From the NCBI GenBank assembly GCA_964523945.1, contig CAZGBU010000004.1:1-46203 (forward strand): 46,203 nucleotides of DNA, read 5' to 3'. The DNA is from CAKTOF01 sp964523945 (GTDB taxonomy: Bacteria > Bacillota > Clostridia > Oscillospirales > Oscillospiraceae). The position numbers were made by a program, and so were the translations under genes. Positions 7,003-16,029 of the stretch are shown here, in pieces. The notes beneath the pieces are model-generated. The model had not been told where the DNA came from. It worked only from the letters and a program-made list of their open reading frames with translations, and made no database searches. Every line of letters begins with the position of its first letter. The first letter of the stretch is position 1.

Positions 7003-8151
7003 TCAAACGGGCGCAAAATCGCCCGGGCGCTCCGAACGGAAGCCAAAGTGCCATTCGATCGCATCGGCAATCCGTCTGCAGGCATGGCCGTCACCGTATG
7101 GGTTGACGGCTTTTGCCATGCCTGCATATGCCGCCGGCGAAGTCAAAAGCTCCTCTGCCATAGAGACGATTGTCTCCTGCTCCACGCCGGCCAGCTTAAC
7201 CGTTCCGGCTGCAACTGCCTCCGGCCGCTCTGTCTCACGGCGCAGGACGAGCACTGGCTTGCCCAGCGACGGTGCTTCTTCCTGCAGCCCGCCGGAGTCT
7301 GTCATGACAAAATAACAACGCGCGACCAGATTGTGCATCTGCTCGACATTGAGCGGATCGATCAGATGTACCCCCGGCACGCCGGCAAGCTCACGGAACA
7401 CGCACTCGCGCACGACCGGACTCAGGTGGACCGGATAGACCAGCTCCACCTCAGGGTGCGCCTGCATCAGCGTCCGGACGGCGCGCATGATGTGCTCCAT
7501 CGGTGCACCGTAGTTCTCACGCCGGTGGCAGGTCATCACAATCACACGCTTGCTCCAGTCGACGTCGTCAAGCGCACCGGCTGGAAATTGGAAATCAGGC
7601 CGCACCGTATAGCGCATCGCATCGACGACCGTGTTGCCGGTGATAAAAACCTCCCCCATCACCGCCTCGCGGCGCAGGTTTTCGGCATTGGCATACGTTG
7701 GTGCAAAGTGCAGCGTGGCCAGATCACTGACCAGTGTACGGTTGATCTCCTCCGGAAACGGCGAGTAGCGGTCATAGGTCCGAAGCCCTGCCTCCACATG
7801 GCCGACCGGGACATGGTGATAAAAAGCTGCCAGCGCGCCCGCAAAAGTGGTCGACGTGTCGCCATGTACCAGAATGAGGTCCGGCCGCGCCGATTCGATG
7901 ACCTGTTCCATGCCGCCAAGCGCCTTGGTTGTGATCGTTGTCAGCGTCTGGTTCGGCTCCATAATATTCAGGTCGTAATCCGGCGTCAAGTGAAAAATCT
8001 TCAGCACGGAATCGAGCATCTCACGGTGCTGCGCAGTCACGCAGCAGATGCTCTCGATCTGTGCACGGCGCGAGAGCTCCAGCACGAGCGGCGCCATTTT
8101 GATGGCCTCCGGCCGCGTGCCGAAAACGCTCATCACTTTAATCTTGTCCAT
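7003..8151 (-). CDS. wecB: UDP-N-acetylglucosamine 2-epimerase (non-hydrolysing)
   Basis: A 382-residue enzyme that interconverts UDP-GlcNAc and UDP-ManNAc in the cytoplasm, supplying ManNAc for teichoic acid or capsule-type polymers. Clear family motifs are FGTRPEAIKMAPL near the N-terminus, VHGDTSTTFAGALAAF, EAGLRT, MTCHRRENYG and DSGGLQEEAPSLGKPVLVLR. The frame is open into the upstream gene, but the ATG at 8151 follows AAGAGGA and begins the family's N-terminus. Its start overlaps the end of the preceding phosphoglycosyltransferase gene by 14 bp, so translation is probably coupled. In Firmicutes the pair TagO plus MnaA/WecB primes wall teichoic acid linkage units. Confidence 0.95.
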   Translation of the reverse strand: MDKIKVMSVFGTRPEAIKMAPLVLELSRRAQIESICCVTAQHREMLDSVLKIFHLTPDYDLNIMEPNQTLTTITTKALGGMEQVIESARPDLILVHGDTSTTFAGALAAFYHHVPVGHVEAGLRTYDRYSPFPEEINRTLVSDLATLHFAPTYANAENLRREAVMGEVFITGNTVVDAMRYTVRPDFQFPAGALDDVDWSKRVIVMTCHRRENYGAPMEHIMRAVRTLMQAHPEVELVYPVHLSPVVRECVFRELAGVPGVHLIDPLNVEQMHNLVARCYFVMTDSGGLQEEAPSLGKPVLVLRRETERPEAVAAGTVKLAGVEQETIVSMAEELLTSPAAYAGMAKAVNPYGDGHACRRIADAIEWHFGFRSERPGDFAPV

Positions 8152-9340
8152 CTGTCTGATCCTCTTTCGACGCAGTTTCCTCCGGCAGCTCGTCCGACTG
8201 CCCGAATACGGACGCCTCGCCGCCCTCCGCATTCTGCTCTGTCTGAGCGGCTCCGTCCGCCGGCTGCTCTGCCCCATCCTCTGACTCCGGCAGCGCATGG
8301 CTGACGGTCAGCAACTTCATGGCGATTCCGCCGACAATGAAAACGGCCGCAATCAGAATCATCGCGCGCACCTCACCGGAACTGGTCAGCACAACGGCTG
8401 CCAGGCCGAGAATCGCAGTGATGACATAAGTGATGGCGACCGACTGTTTCTGCGAAAAGCCCATATCGATCAGCCGGTGATGCACATGCCCGCGATCTGC
8501 CGCCATTGGGTTCTGCCCTTTGGCAATGCGGCGCAGGAACGCAAAGCAGATATCGAAAATCGGTACGCCAAGGATCAAAAACGGCACGGCAAACGAGATG
8601 ATAGCGTACATCTTGAACAGGCCCTGAATCGACAGGCACGCCAGAATGTACCCCAAAAACGTCGAGCCGGTGTCGCCCATGAATATCTTGGCGGGATTGA
8701 AGTTATACGGGATAAAGCCCAGGCAGGCGCCGAGGAGCGCCGCGAGAATCACTGCAATGCTGCTCTCTCCCACCATCAGCGCAATCACCAGCAGCGATGC
8801 TGTTGAAATTGCTGAGACACCAACGGCGAGCCCGTCGAGCCCATCGATGAAGTTGACCGCGTTGGTGATCGCCACAATCCAGATCACCGTCACCGGAATG
8901 GACAGCCAGCCGAGGTCCAGATACGGTGCGGCGCTGAGCAGATTGGGGTTGGAGATAAACTCAATCGTGCAGCCGTGATAGACTGCGACGCACGCGGCAA
9001 AAATCTGCACGATAAACTTGGGCAGCGCACGCAGCGTCAGAATATCGTCGAGCACGCCGAGCACGACAATGATAACGGAACCGCGCAGGATGCCCTGCAT
9101 CTGCCGGTCGATCTCGGCAAACAGCAGCACGCTCAGGATAAACGCGAGAAAAATCGCCAGGCCGCCCAGGCGCGGGATCGGCTCCTTGTGCATCCGCCGG
9201 TTATCGCGCGGAACGTCAATGGCGCCGACCTTGCACGCGAGCATCTTGACCAGCGGCGTGGCCACAAACGAAACAATCGCTGCCGCCAGCAGTGCCAGTA
9301 CGATCGTGATGACCAGCGCGCTGCTCAACATGGATGGCAT
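8138..9340 (-). CDS. Undecaprenyl-phosphate GlcNAc-1-phosphate transferase (WecA/TagO/MraY family)
   Basis: A 400-residue polytopic membrane enzyme that transfers GlcNAc-1-P (the likely sugar) from UDP-GlcNAc to undecaprenyl phosphate, the first step of lipid-linked polymer synthesis. The family signatures are present: RRMHKEPIPRLGGLAIF, AITNAVNFIDGLDGLAVG, AKIFMGDTGSTFLGY and the cytoplasmic HVHHRLIDMGFSQ loop. About ten to eleven hydrophobic helices are seen. The last 45 or so residues form an unusual acidic Glu/Asp/Gln-rich tail beyond the usual end of the family. The ATG at 9340 has GGGAGAGGGG upstream. It lies 15 bp after trpS and overlaps wecB. Confidence 0.93.
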   Translation of the reverse strand: MPSMLSSALVITIVLALLAAAIVSFVATPLVKMLACKVGAIDVPRDNRRMHKEPIPRLGGLAIFLAFILSVLLFAEIDRQMQGILRGSVIIVVLGVLDDILTLRALPKFIVQIFAACVAVYHGCTIEFISNPNLLSAAPYLDLGWLSIPVTVIWIVAITNAVNFIDGLDGLAVGVSAISTASLLVIALMVGESSIAVILAALLGACLGFIPYNFNPAKIFMGDTGSTFLGYILACLSIQGLFKMYAIISFAVPFLILGVPIFDICFAFLRRIAKGQNPMAADRGHVHHRLIDMGFSQKQSVAITYVITAILGLAAVVLTSSGEVRAMILIAAVFIVGGIAMKLLTVSHALPESEDGAEQPADGAAQTEQNAEGGEASVFGQSDELPEETASKEDQTDGQD

Positions 9341-9355
9341 AGAAACCCCTCTCCC

Positions 9356-10366
9356 TTATCGGGCGACAAAGCCCACCTTTTTGTAGACCTTGCGCAGCGT
9401 TTTTTCCGCCACGCGTGCGGCCTTTTCCGCGCCGGCGCGATAGACCGACTCCAGATAAGCCTTGTCCTGCAGAATCCGCCTCGTCTCTTCCCGGATCGGA
9501 CGGAGTGTCTCCACAACTGCGTCGCCGACGGCCGGCTTGAATACGCCATAGCCCTGGCCGTCGAACTCGCGCTCGATCTCGGCATAGGATTGACCAGTCA
9601 CCGCAGCATAAATGCTCATCAGATTGGAGACGCCGGGCTTGTTCTCCGGATCATAGCGCACGCACCGCTCCGTGTCGGAGTCGGTGACGGCACGCTTGAA
9701 TTTGCGGCGGATCGAGTCTGGCTCTTCGAGGAGAAACACGCATCCATCCGGCGCGGATTTGGACATTTTTGCAGTCGGAGCCGTCAGGCCCATGACGCGT
9801 GCACCCGCCTTGGGAATATACGCCTCCGGCATTTTGAATACGTCTCCATACAGGCCGTTGAAGCGCTGGACGATATTGCGGCAGAGCTCAACGTGCTGCT
9901 TCTGATCCTCGCCGACCGGGACATAATCCGGCTGGTAGAGCAGAATATCGGCCGCCATCAGCGCCGGATAGGTAAACAGGCCGCCGTTGATATTATCCTG
10001 ATGTTTGGCCGATTTATCCTTGAACTGTGTCATGCGCGAAAGCTCGCCGAACATTGTATAGCAGTTGAGCACCCACCCGAGCTCAGCATGCGCAGGCACA
10101 TGCGACTGAATAAACAGCGTGTTGCGCGCAGGGTCGAGCCCGCAGGCAATATACTCGGCGAGCTGTTCGAGCGTGCGCCGGCGCAGATCGGCCGGATTTT
10201 GCCGCACGGTGATCGTGTGCATATCGGCCATAAAATAATAGTTGTCAAACTCATCGGTACGCTCGACCCAGTTCTTGATGGCGCCGAGATAGTTGCCCAG
10301 GTGCAGATCGCCCGACGGCTGGATTCCCGAAAGCATGACCTTTTTTGCGGCTAGTTCTTCCATCAT
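9356..10366 (-). CDS. trpS: Tryptophanyl-tRNA synthetase
   Basis: A 336-residue class I synthetase that charges tRNA-Trp. The HIGH-type motif appears as GDLHLGNYLGA (about 19-29) and the second signature as KMSKS with the preceding GLTAPTAKMSKSA stretch; length and C-terminus (KVYKKVGF) fit the bacterial family. ATG 10366 and ATG 10363 are adjacent; GGGAAAGG lies 7 nt before 10366, which is used here. It heads a minus-strand unit with the phosphoglycosyltransferase and wecB. The leader from its promoter is only about 40 nt, too short for a tRNA-sensing T-box, which is often found before aminoacyl-tRNA synthetase genes in Firmicutes. Confidence 0.97.
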   Translation of the reverse strand: MMEELAAKKVMLSGIQPSGDLHLGNYLGAIKNWVERTDEFDNYYFMADMHTITVRQNPADLRRRTLEQLAEYIACGLDPARNTLFIQSHVPAHAELGWVLNCYTMFGELSRMTQFKDKSAKHQDNINGGLFTYPALMAADILLYQPDYVPVGEDQKQHVELCRNIVQRFNGLYGDVFKMPEAYIPKAGARVMGLTAPTAKMSKSAPDGCVFLLEEPDSIRRKFKRAVTDSDTERCVRYDPENKPGVSNLMSIYAAVTGQSYAEIEREFDGQGYGVFKPAVGDAVVETLRPIREETRRILQDKAYLESVYRAGAEKAARVAEKTLRKVYKKVGFVAR

Positions 10367-10412
10367 TGTTCTGCCTTTCCCACTTCTATGCAAAAGTATA
10401 ATAGCAGCCTAT

Positions 10413-10441
10413 ATTGTAGCATAATCTTTCCGCCGGCGCAA
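10413..10441 (-). promoter_or_regulatory. Promoter of the trpS operon
   Basis: Read on the minus strand: -35 TTGCGC (10436-10441), 17-bp spacer, -10 TACAAT (10413-10418). It lies back to back with the gltX promoter, the two -35 boxes being 6 bp apart. Confidence 0.75.
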
Positions 10442-10447
10442 TAAAAC

Positions 10448-10476
10448 TTGACGAACCGGGGCAGAAAATATATAGT
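10448..10476 (+). promoter_or_regulatory. Promoter of gltX
   Basis: -35 TTGACG (10448-10453), 17-bp spacer, -10 TATAGT (10471-10476). The ribosome site GGAGG is at 10492-10496, so the leader is about 25 nt. Confidence 0.8.
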
Positions 10477-10506
10477 AGAGGAAATTGCAATCGGAGGTCA
10501 TTTCCT

Positions 10507-11988
10507 ATGATCGATTACGCGGAAATGGAAGCGCGTATCCCCAAAGGGTCCGTCCGGACGCGCTTCGCGCCGAGCCCCACCGGCTATATGCACATCGGCA
10601 ATCTGCGCACCGCGCTGTACACGTGGCTGATCGCGCGCAGCCTGGGCGGCACGTTTATCCTGCGCATTGAGGACACCGATCAGGAGCGCTACATCGACGG
10701 CGCAACCGAGATCATCTACCGCACGCTGCGCACCTGCGGTCTGAACTGGGACGAGGGTCCGGACGTTGGCGGTCCTGTCGGGCCGTATATCCAGACCGAA
10801 CGGCGCGATATCTACGGGAAATATGCCGAGCTTCTGATCGAAAAAGGCGGTGCATACCGCTGCTTCTGCCGCCCCGGCGAGGGCGAGGTCAGCGAACAGG
10901 TCGGTGCAAACACCATTAAAAAACACAAGTGCGGCTGCCCGCATCTGACGGCTGCAGAAATCCAGGCAAGGCTGGACGCCGGCACAGAATTCGTCATCCG
11001 GCAGGTCATTCCCGCGTCCGGCACAACGACTTTCACCGACGTTGTATTCGGCGAGATCACCGTACCGAATGCCGAGCTCGATGAGAACGTGCTCATCAAG
11101 TCAGATGGACTTCCGACCTATAACTTCGCCAACGTCGTCGACGATCATCTGATGGGGATTACGCACGTCGTGCGCGGATCGGAATATCTTTCGAGCACGC
11201 CGAAATATAATTTGCTTTATCAGGCATTTGGCTGGGAAATCCCGACGTACATCCACTGCTCGCCTGTTATGCGCGACAGCCAGCATAAAATGTCCAAGCG
11301 CCACGGCGACCCATCGTTTGAGGACCTGATTGCACTCGGTTATCTGCCCGAAGCGGTGCTCAACTATGTTGCGCTGTGCGGTTGGAGTCCTGGCGGCGAA
11401 CAGGAGATCTATTCACTGGACGAACTGGTGAAAGCATTTGATCTGCATGGTATTTCCAAGTCCCCCGCCGTGTTTGACCTGGCCAAGCTGAAATGGATGA
11501 ACGCTGAATACATCAAAGCACTTGCGCCGGAGCGCTTTTTTGCCGCAGCTGAGCCATATCTGCGCGAGGCGATTCATAACCCTGCCGTTGACCTGCATGC
11601 GGTCGCTGCGCTGGTGCAGCCGCGCTGCGAGGTGCTGACCGACCTGCCGGAACGCGTGGATTTCTTCGACGCGCTGCCGGATTATGATGTGGCGCTCTAC
11701 GTCCACAAAAAGATGAAAACAACACTGGAGAATTCGCTGACCACGCTGCGAGAGGTGCTGCCAGTGCTCGAATCGCTCGAGCATTGGGACAACGATTCGA
11801 TCTACCAGGCGCTGCTTGGCCTGGTTGAACGGCTCGGGGTGAAAAACGGCGCAGTGCTATGGCCGGTGCGCGTCGCAGTAAGCGGCAAACAGTCCACACC
11901 GGGCGGCGCAACCGAAATTGCTGCCATCCTTGGCAAGGAGGATACGCTGCGCCGCATCCGCACCGGTATCGAAAAACTGGAAGCATAA
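10507..11988 (+). CDS. gltX: Glutamyl-tRNA synthetase
   Basis: A 493-residue class Ib synthetase that charges tRNA-Glu (and, where GatCAB is used, also tRNA-Gln). The HIGH motif is in APSPTGYMHIGNLRTALYTW (about 20-39), with IEDTDQERY just after. The zinc-region residues CFCR...CGCPH follow, and the KMSKR signature is in HKMSKRHGDPSFEDL (about 260). The length is typical. ATG 10507 follows GGAGG. It is transcribed alone and ends in a GC-rich hairpin shared with the convergent ABC permease gene. No second gltX copy or glnS is visible here, so its tRNA specificity cannot be judged. Confidence 0.97.
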   Translation: MIDYAEMEARIPKGSVRTRFAPSPTGYMHIGNLRTALYTWLIARSLGGTFILRIEDTDQERYIDGATEIIYRTLRTCGLNWDEGPDVGGPVGPYIQTERRDIYGKYAELLIEKGGAYRCFCRPGEGEVSEQVGANTIKKHKCGCPHLTAAEIQARLDAGTEFVIRQVIPASGTTTFTDVVFGEITVPNAELDENVLIKSDGLPTYNFANVVDDHLMGITHVVRGSEYLSSTPKYNLLYQAFGWEIPTYIHCSPVMRDSQHKMSKRHGDPSFEDLIALGYLPEAVLNYVALCGWSPGGEQEIYSLDELVKAFDLHGISKSPAVFDLAKLKWMNAEYIKALAPERFFAAAEPYLREAIHNPAVDLHAVAALVQPRCEVLTDLPERVDFFDALPDYDVALYVHKKMKTTLENSLTTLREVLPVLESLEHWDNDSIYQALLGLVERLGVKNGAVLWPVRVAVSGKQSTPGGATEIAAILGKEDTLRRIRTGIEKLEA

Positions 11989-11996
11989 AGCACACG

Positions 11997-12029
11997 GCGC
12001 GCCGCCCGGCACTTGGCCGGGCGGCGCGC
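11997..12029. terminator. GC-rich hairpin terminator between gltX and the ABC permease gene
   Basis: A perfect 14-bp stem (11997-12010 with 12016-12029) has a 5-nt loop and is followed on the plus strand by only a short TTT. Its position 8 bp after the gltX stop and its great stability support a terminator, although the T-tract is poor on both sides. Confidence 0.75.
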
Positions 12030-12035
12030 TTTGCA

Positions 12036-15000
12036 TCATTCGATGGACTTGAGCGACTCGGCCATGTTGATTCGGTCGAGCTTAAAATAGAGGAATACAG
12101 CGACGATCGCAGCAAATGCGAATGTCAGCACATAGGCAAGCACATAGCTGAGCGGTGCGATGCGGCAGTCAAAATAGATCCCGCTGATCTTGATCTGCGA
12201 CATGACGTACCAGTGCAGCGCGACGCCCAACGGCAGGCCGACCAGGCCGCTGATTGCGGTCTGGATCAAGTTCTCGCGGAAGACATATGCGCCGGTTTCG
12301 CGCGGGTAAAAGCCGAGCACTTTCAGTGTTGCAATCTCCCGCTGCCGCTCTGTGATCGTGATATTGGCCAGATTGTAGAGCACGATAAAGGCCAGTGCGC
12401 CGGCGAACAGAAGAATAATCAGCACAACATAGTCCAGACTGGTGAGCATGCTGCCCACGCGCTCGCGCATATCGTCATTCACGCTGACCTGTGCGACACC
12501 GCTGACCCCAAGCGCATCGGCCGCCAGCTGATGGACGTCCGCCCCATCCGCCGCAAGCAGATAGGCCGTGCTCATCTCCGGCGCGCTGCCCCACTGGTCG
12601 CGGCAGGTGTCCGCACTGATGTAGATATAGTCGTTGATGTAGTTGTCAAAGATCCCGGCAATTCTCACACGCAGCGTTCCGTCGTCGCCGCAGCGCAGCG
12701 TGATGGTATCCCCAACGGCAATGCCGCATGCATCGGCCAGCCGGTAGTTGATCAATGCTTCGCCTGTCTGCGGCCAGGCCAGTTCCCCGCTGTCGTCGTG
12801 CAGGCTGACAAAGCCGCTGACCGGTTCGTCGGAAACAATGAGATTGGCCGTCACCGTCTGACCGTCCCCGGTCACATCGGCGCTGCCGGCATGCAGATAC
12901 AGCACATCTTCCACCTGATCGCCGCACGCCTCCAGCAGCGCGGCGCGCCTCGTCTCACTTGGTTCACTGCGAAAAACCACAGCACAATCGTACAGGTCAA
13001 TCTCGTCATACTGGAAGTCAACAATATTCTGGATTGAGTCACGGATACCGAAGCCCGTCAGAATCAGTGCAGTGCATCCGCCGATGCCGATTATCATCAT
13101 CAGCATCCGCTTTTTATAGCGCAGGATATTGCGGATCGAAACCTTATAGAGGAACGGGACACGCTTCCAGATGAATTTGACCCGCTCGAACAGGATGCGC
13201 TTGCCGGCTTTCGGCGCCTTGGGACGGATCAGTTCTGCCGCCGCTTCCGACAGCGAACGGCGACAGACCAGCCAAGTCGCGCCAAGCGCGCACACCAGAT
13301 ACATCAACGTGCACAGGGCAAACAGGCCCCAATCGAGCACAAATGCGACGGATCGGTTGATGTCGTACATGATCTGATAGACTTCCCACAGCACCATCGG
13401 CAGCAGCCATGACCCGAGCAGGAAACCGGAGACGCAGCCGATCGCTGAGGCGCTGCCTGCGTAGGCCAGGAACTGGCCGGCAATCGCCCCGTTGCAGAAA
13501 CCAAGTGCCTTGAGCACACCGGTCTGCGTGCGCTGCTCTTCAACCATGCGCGTCATCGTCGTGACGCACACCAGCGCCGCGACCAGGAAGAAAAACAACG
13601 GGAATACGCGGGAGACGCCCTCAACGATACTCGCATCGTTCTCCAGCGATGCATACCCGACGTTGGTCGTTCGATCGAGCACATAGACCGTCGCGGGTTC
13701 GATTTCGTCGACCTCTGCCCAGGCGTCGTCAATCTCGGCCTGCGCATCGATGAGCTCCTGCTCGGCGTCGGCAAATTCACTCTGCGCATCGCGCTCGCTC
13801 TGCTCATATTCGGCAAGGCCTTCCGCATACGAAGTCTCACCGTCGCGGAGGGTCTGCTCGGCGTCGGACAGCTCCTGCTCCGCCGCGGCAAACTGCGCCT
13901 CAGCGTCAGCGCGCGACGCGGCAAGCTGCTGCACACCGCTGTCATACTGCTCGCGTCCCGCATCGAGCTGCGCCTGCGCAGCTGCAAGCGTCTGCGTGCT
14001 CAGCGGCGCGCCAAGCGCAGCTTCCGCGGCTGTCCACGCCTCCAGGAATTCCGTCACTGTCATATCTGACGATGAAAGCGCCTGTTCTACCGCGGCGCTC
14101 AGCATCGGGTCTTCTCCGGCGGAGAGCGCCGCAACCAGCGCCGCCGGTTCGCCATAAGCCGTGCCGAGCGCCGCATCGATCCCTGCGGTCAGCGTCTCCC
14201 CCGCTGTCAAAAGCGTGCGGGCTGAATCCAGCTGGGAGAGTGTCTCATCAAGCGTTTCAAGCGTCGCGGCAAGCTCCGCCTCTGCCGCATCGAACTGCGC
14301 CTGCGCGTCGGCGCGCTGCTGCGCGAGCTCCTCCCTGCCATCGGCCAGCGACGCCCAGCCGTCGTCAAGCTCTGCGCGGGAATCTGCGAGCTGCTGCTGT
14401 GCGTCGGCAAGCTGCGCCTCGGCATCCGCACGCTCGGATTCATAGGTTGCCCTGCCATCGTCCAGCTCGGACTGCGCCTGTTCGATCTGGTCAATGGCAT
14501 CCGCGCGGAGCGTGTCGTAGCGCAGCTGTGCGCGCTGTTCAAGCAGCTGCTCCACAGCCGGCGTAAGCGCATCAATCTGTGCCTGGTATTCGTCGGAATA
14601 GATTTCTCCCGCGCGCTCCACCGTCAGGAAGAGTTCCGTAAAGTATTCGGAGTCAAACCCATCGGCGGGCAGGTAGACAAAGCCGGACACCGTTCCGCTT
14701 CCCAGGCTGGTGGAGCCGCGCTCAAAATTGATGTAATACGCTGCGTTTGCAACCCCAACGATCGTATACGCATCATAGGCAAACTGATCGAGTGTATCGC
14801 CTGTGTTGCCGGACGAGAGCACAATCTGCTCCCCGATGGATGATTCCGGGAACGAGAGCGCATCAACCACACATTCGTCGCCGCGCTCTGGCATCCGGCC
14901 GGCAACCAGATCGACGCCGTTGACGCCATCTGTCAGCATATGCGCATGCAGCACGCTCTGCGCGCCGTCGTCTGTCTCACGCAGAAAGTCGACGCTGACC

Positions 15001-15254
15001 GACCCGACCGCCTGCGACACACCATCGAGCGCAGAAAAGGAATCGACATCTTCCTGCGTCAGCCCCAGCGTGCTGACCAGTCGGAAGTCGAACAGGTTCA
15101 GTTCATTCAGATATGCGTCCGCCGTGTCGACCATGGCGGTTTTCGTCACGCGCAGCCCGGCAAAAAAGCCGACGCCGAGCGCAATGATAGCTAGAATCGC
15201 CAGATAGCGGCCCAGGCTGCCGCGGATCTGGCGAAGCAGAGATCGTTTGAGCAT
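12036..15254 (-). CDS. FtsX/MacB-like ABC transporter permease with long extracytoplasmic coiled coil
   Basis: A 1072-residue membrane protein. Segments in order: N-terminal helix (about 12-35); an extracytoplasmic MacB-like domain; a very long Ala/Asp/Glu/Gln-rich coiled coil at about 230-540 with repeated EAQLADAQQQLADSRAEL-like heptads; a first FtsX block of three membrane helices (about 565-685); a second extracytoplasmic domain; and a C-terminal FtsX block (about 955-1065) with the RQREIATLKVLGF motif typical of the family. Firmicute proteins of this design (YhgE/ABC-permease hybrids) have been linked to export, antimicrobial resistance or cell-wall hydrolase control. ATG 15254 is chosen over an upstream in-frame ATG because GGTGA and the overlapping stop of the ATPase gene support coupling. 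Its partner is the adjacent ATPase. Confidence 0.88.
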   Translation of the reverse strand: MLKRSLLRQIRGSLGRYLAILAIIALGVGFFAGLRVTKTAMVDTADAYLNELNLFDFRLVSTLGLTQEDVDSFSALDGVSQAVGSVSVDFLRETDDGAQSVLHAHMLTDGVNGVDLVAGRMPERGDECVVDALSFPESSIGEQIVLSSGNTGDTLDQFAYDAYTIVGVANAAYYINFERGSTSLGSGTVSGFVYLPADGFDSEYFTELFLTVERAGEIYSDEYQAQIDALTPAVEQLLEQRAQLRYDTLRADAIDQIEQAQSELDDGRATYESERADAEAQLADAQQQLADSRAELDDGWASLADGREELAQQRADAQAQFDAAEAELAATLETLDETLSQLDSARTLLTAGETLTAGIDAALGTAYGEPAALVAALSAGEDPMLSAAVEQALSSSDMTVTEFLEAWTAAEAALGAPLSTQTLAAAQAQLDAGREQYDSGVQQLAASRADAEAQFAAAEQELSDAEQTLRDGETSYAEGLAEYEQSERDAQSEFADAEQELIDAQAEIDDAWAEVDEIEPATVYVLDRTTNVGYASLENDASIVEGVSRVFPLFFFLVAALVCVTTMTRMVEEQRTQTGVLKALGFCNGAIAGQFLAYAGSASAIGCVSGFLLGSWLLPMVLWEVYQIMYDINRSVAFVLDWGLFALCTLMYLVCALGATWLVCRRSLSEAAAELIRPKAPKAGKRILFERVKFIWKRVPFLYKVSIRNILRYKKRMLMMIIGIGGCTALILTGFGIRDSIQNIVDFQYDEIDLYDCAVVFRSEPSETRRAALLEACGDQVEDVLYLHAGSADVTGDGQTVTANLIVSDEPVSGFVSLHDDSGELAWPQTGEALINYRLADACGIAVGDTITLRCGDDGTLRVRIAGIFDNYINDYIYISADTCRDQWGSAPEMSTAYLLAADGADVHQLAADALGVSGVAQVSVNDDMRERVGSMLTSLDYVVLIILLFAGALAFIVLYNLANITITERQREIATLKVLGFYPRETGAYVFRENLIQTAISGLVGLPLGVALHWYVMSQIKISGIYFDCRIAPLSYVLAYVLTFAFAAIVAVFLYFKLDRINMAESLKSIE

Positions 15255-15258
15255 GATG

Positions 15259-15963
15259 TCACCACTCAATCTGCTCGACCGGCGTCACCGTCTCGTTGAC
15301 GCGCTGGTCGGCAATGGTTCCATTTCGTACGGAAATCACGCGGTCTGCCATCGCCGTCAGTGCACTGTTATGCGTAATGATCACAACGGTCATGCCGGTC
15401 TGGCGGCTTGTGTCCTGCAAAAGCTTCAGAATCGCCTTGCCGGTCACATAGTCCAGTGCGCCTGTCGGCTCGTCACACAGCAGCAGCTTTGGGTTCTTCG
15501 CAAGCGCGCGGGCGATCGCAACGCGCTGCTGCTCGCCGCCGGAGAGCTGCGAGGGGAAATTGAGCGCACGCTCTTTCAGCCCGACCTGCTCGAGAACTTC
15601 GAGCGGATCCAGCGGGTTCCGGCAGATCTGCGTTGCCAGTTCCACATTTTCAATGGCCGTCAGGTTCTGGATCAGGTTGTAGAACTGGAATATAAACCCG
15701 ACGTCGTAGCGCCGGTAACTGGTCAGCTCGCGCTTGTTATACGCTGAAACTTCGCTGCCGTCGAGCAGAACGCGCCCGCTTGTCAGCGTATCCATACCGC
15801 CAAGGATGTTGAGCAGCGTTGTCTTGCCGGCGCCGGACGGGCCGACGATCACGCAGATCTCCCCTTTTTCAATGGTGAAGCTCACATCGTGCAGCGCCAC
15901 CGTCTCAACCTCGCCGGACTGGTAAATTTTCTTCACATGTTCAAATGCAACAAAATGGCTCAA
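15259..15963 (-). CDS. ABC transporter ATP-binding protein (LolD/MacB-type)
   Basis: A 234-residue ATPase driving the adjacent FtsX-like permease. Walker A is GPSGAGKTT (41-49), the signature LSGGEQQRVAIARAL, and Walker B LLLCDEPTGALD with the DEPTGALD form characteristic of the MacB/LolD/FtsE group. The start is TTG at 15963: the first codons SHFVAFEHVKK align as a family N-terminus, and GGAGGGG lies 6 nt upstream, while no ATG is in a plausible position. It is the first gene of a two-gene unit with its own consensus promoter. Only 4 bp separate its stop codon from the permease start. Confidence 0.95.
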   Translation of the reverse strand: MSHFVAFEHVKKIYQSGEVETVALHDVSFTIEKGEICVIVGPSGAGKTTLLNILGGMDTLTSGRVLLDGSEVSAYNKRELTSYRRYDVGFIFQFYNLIQNLTAIENVELATQICRNPLDPLEVLEQVGLKERALNFPSQLSGGEQQRVAIARALAKNPKLLLCDEPTGALDYVTGKAILKLLQDTSRQTGMTVVIITHNSALTAMADRVISVRNGTIADQRVNETVTPVEQIEW

Positions 15964-16000
15964 ACCGGCCCCTCCTGACAGTCAATATCATTTCTTTTTT

Positions 16001-16029
16001 ATTGTAGGCACCGGTTCGATGAAAGTCAA
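16001..16029 (-). promoter_or_regulatory. Promoter of the ABC exporter operon
   Basis: On the minus strand: -35 TTGACT (16024-16029), 17-bp spacer, -10 TACAAT (16001-16006). The transcript would start about 30 nt before the TTG start codon. Confidence 0.85.

Noticed and set aside
6784..8304. Long open frame on the plus strand opposite wecB
   Set aside because: Antisense to a well-supported enzyme with intact motifs; its translation is rich in Arg/His/Pro/Gln with no recognisable fold. It comes from codon bias in GC-rich DNA.
8975..10354. 459-codon open frame antisense to trpS and the phosphoglycosyltransferase
   Set aside because: Shadow of real genes on the other strand; no ribosome site or family features.
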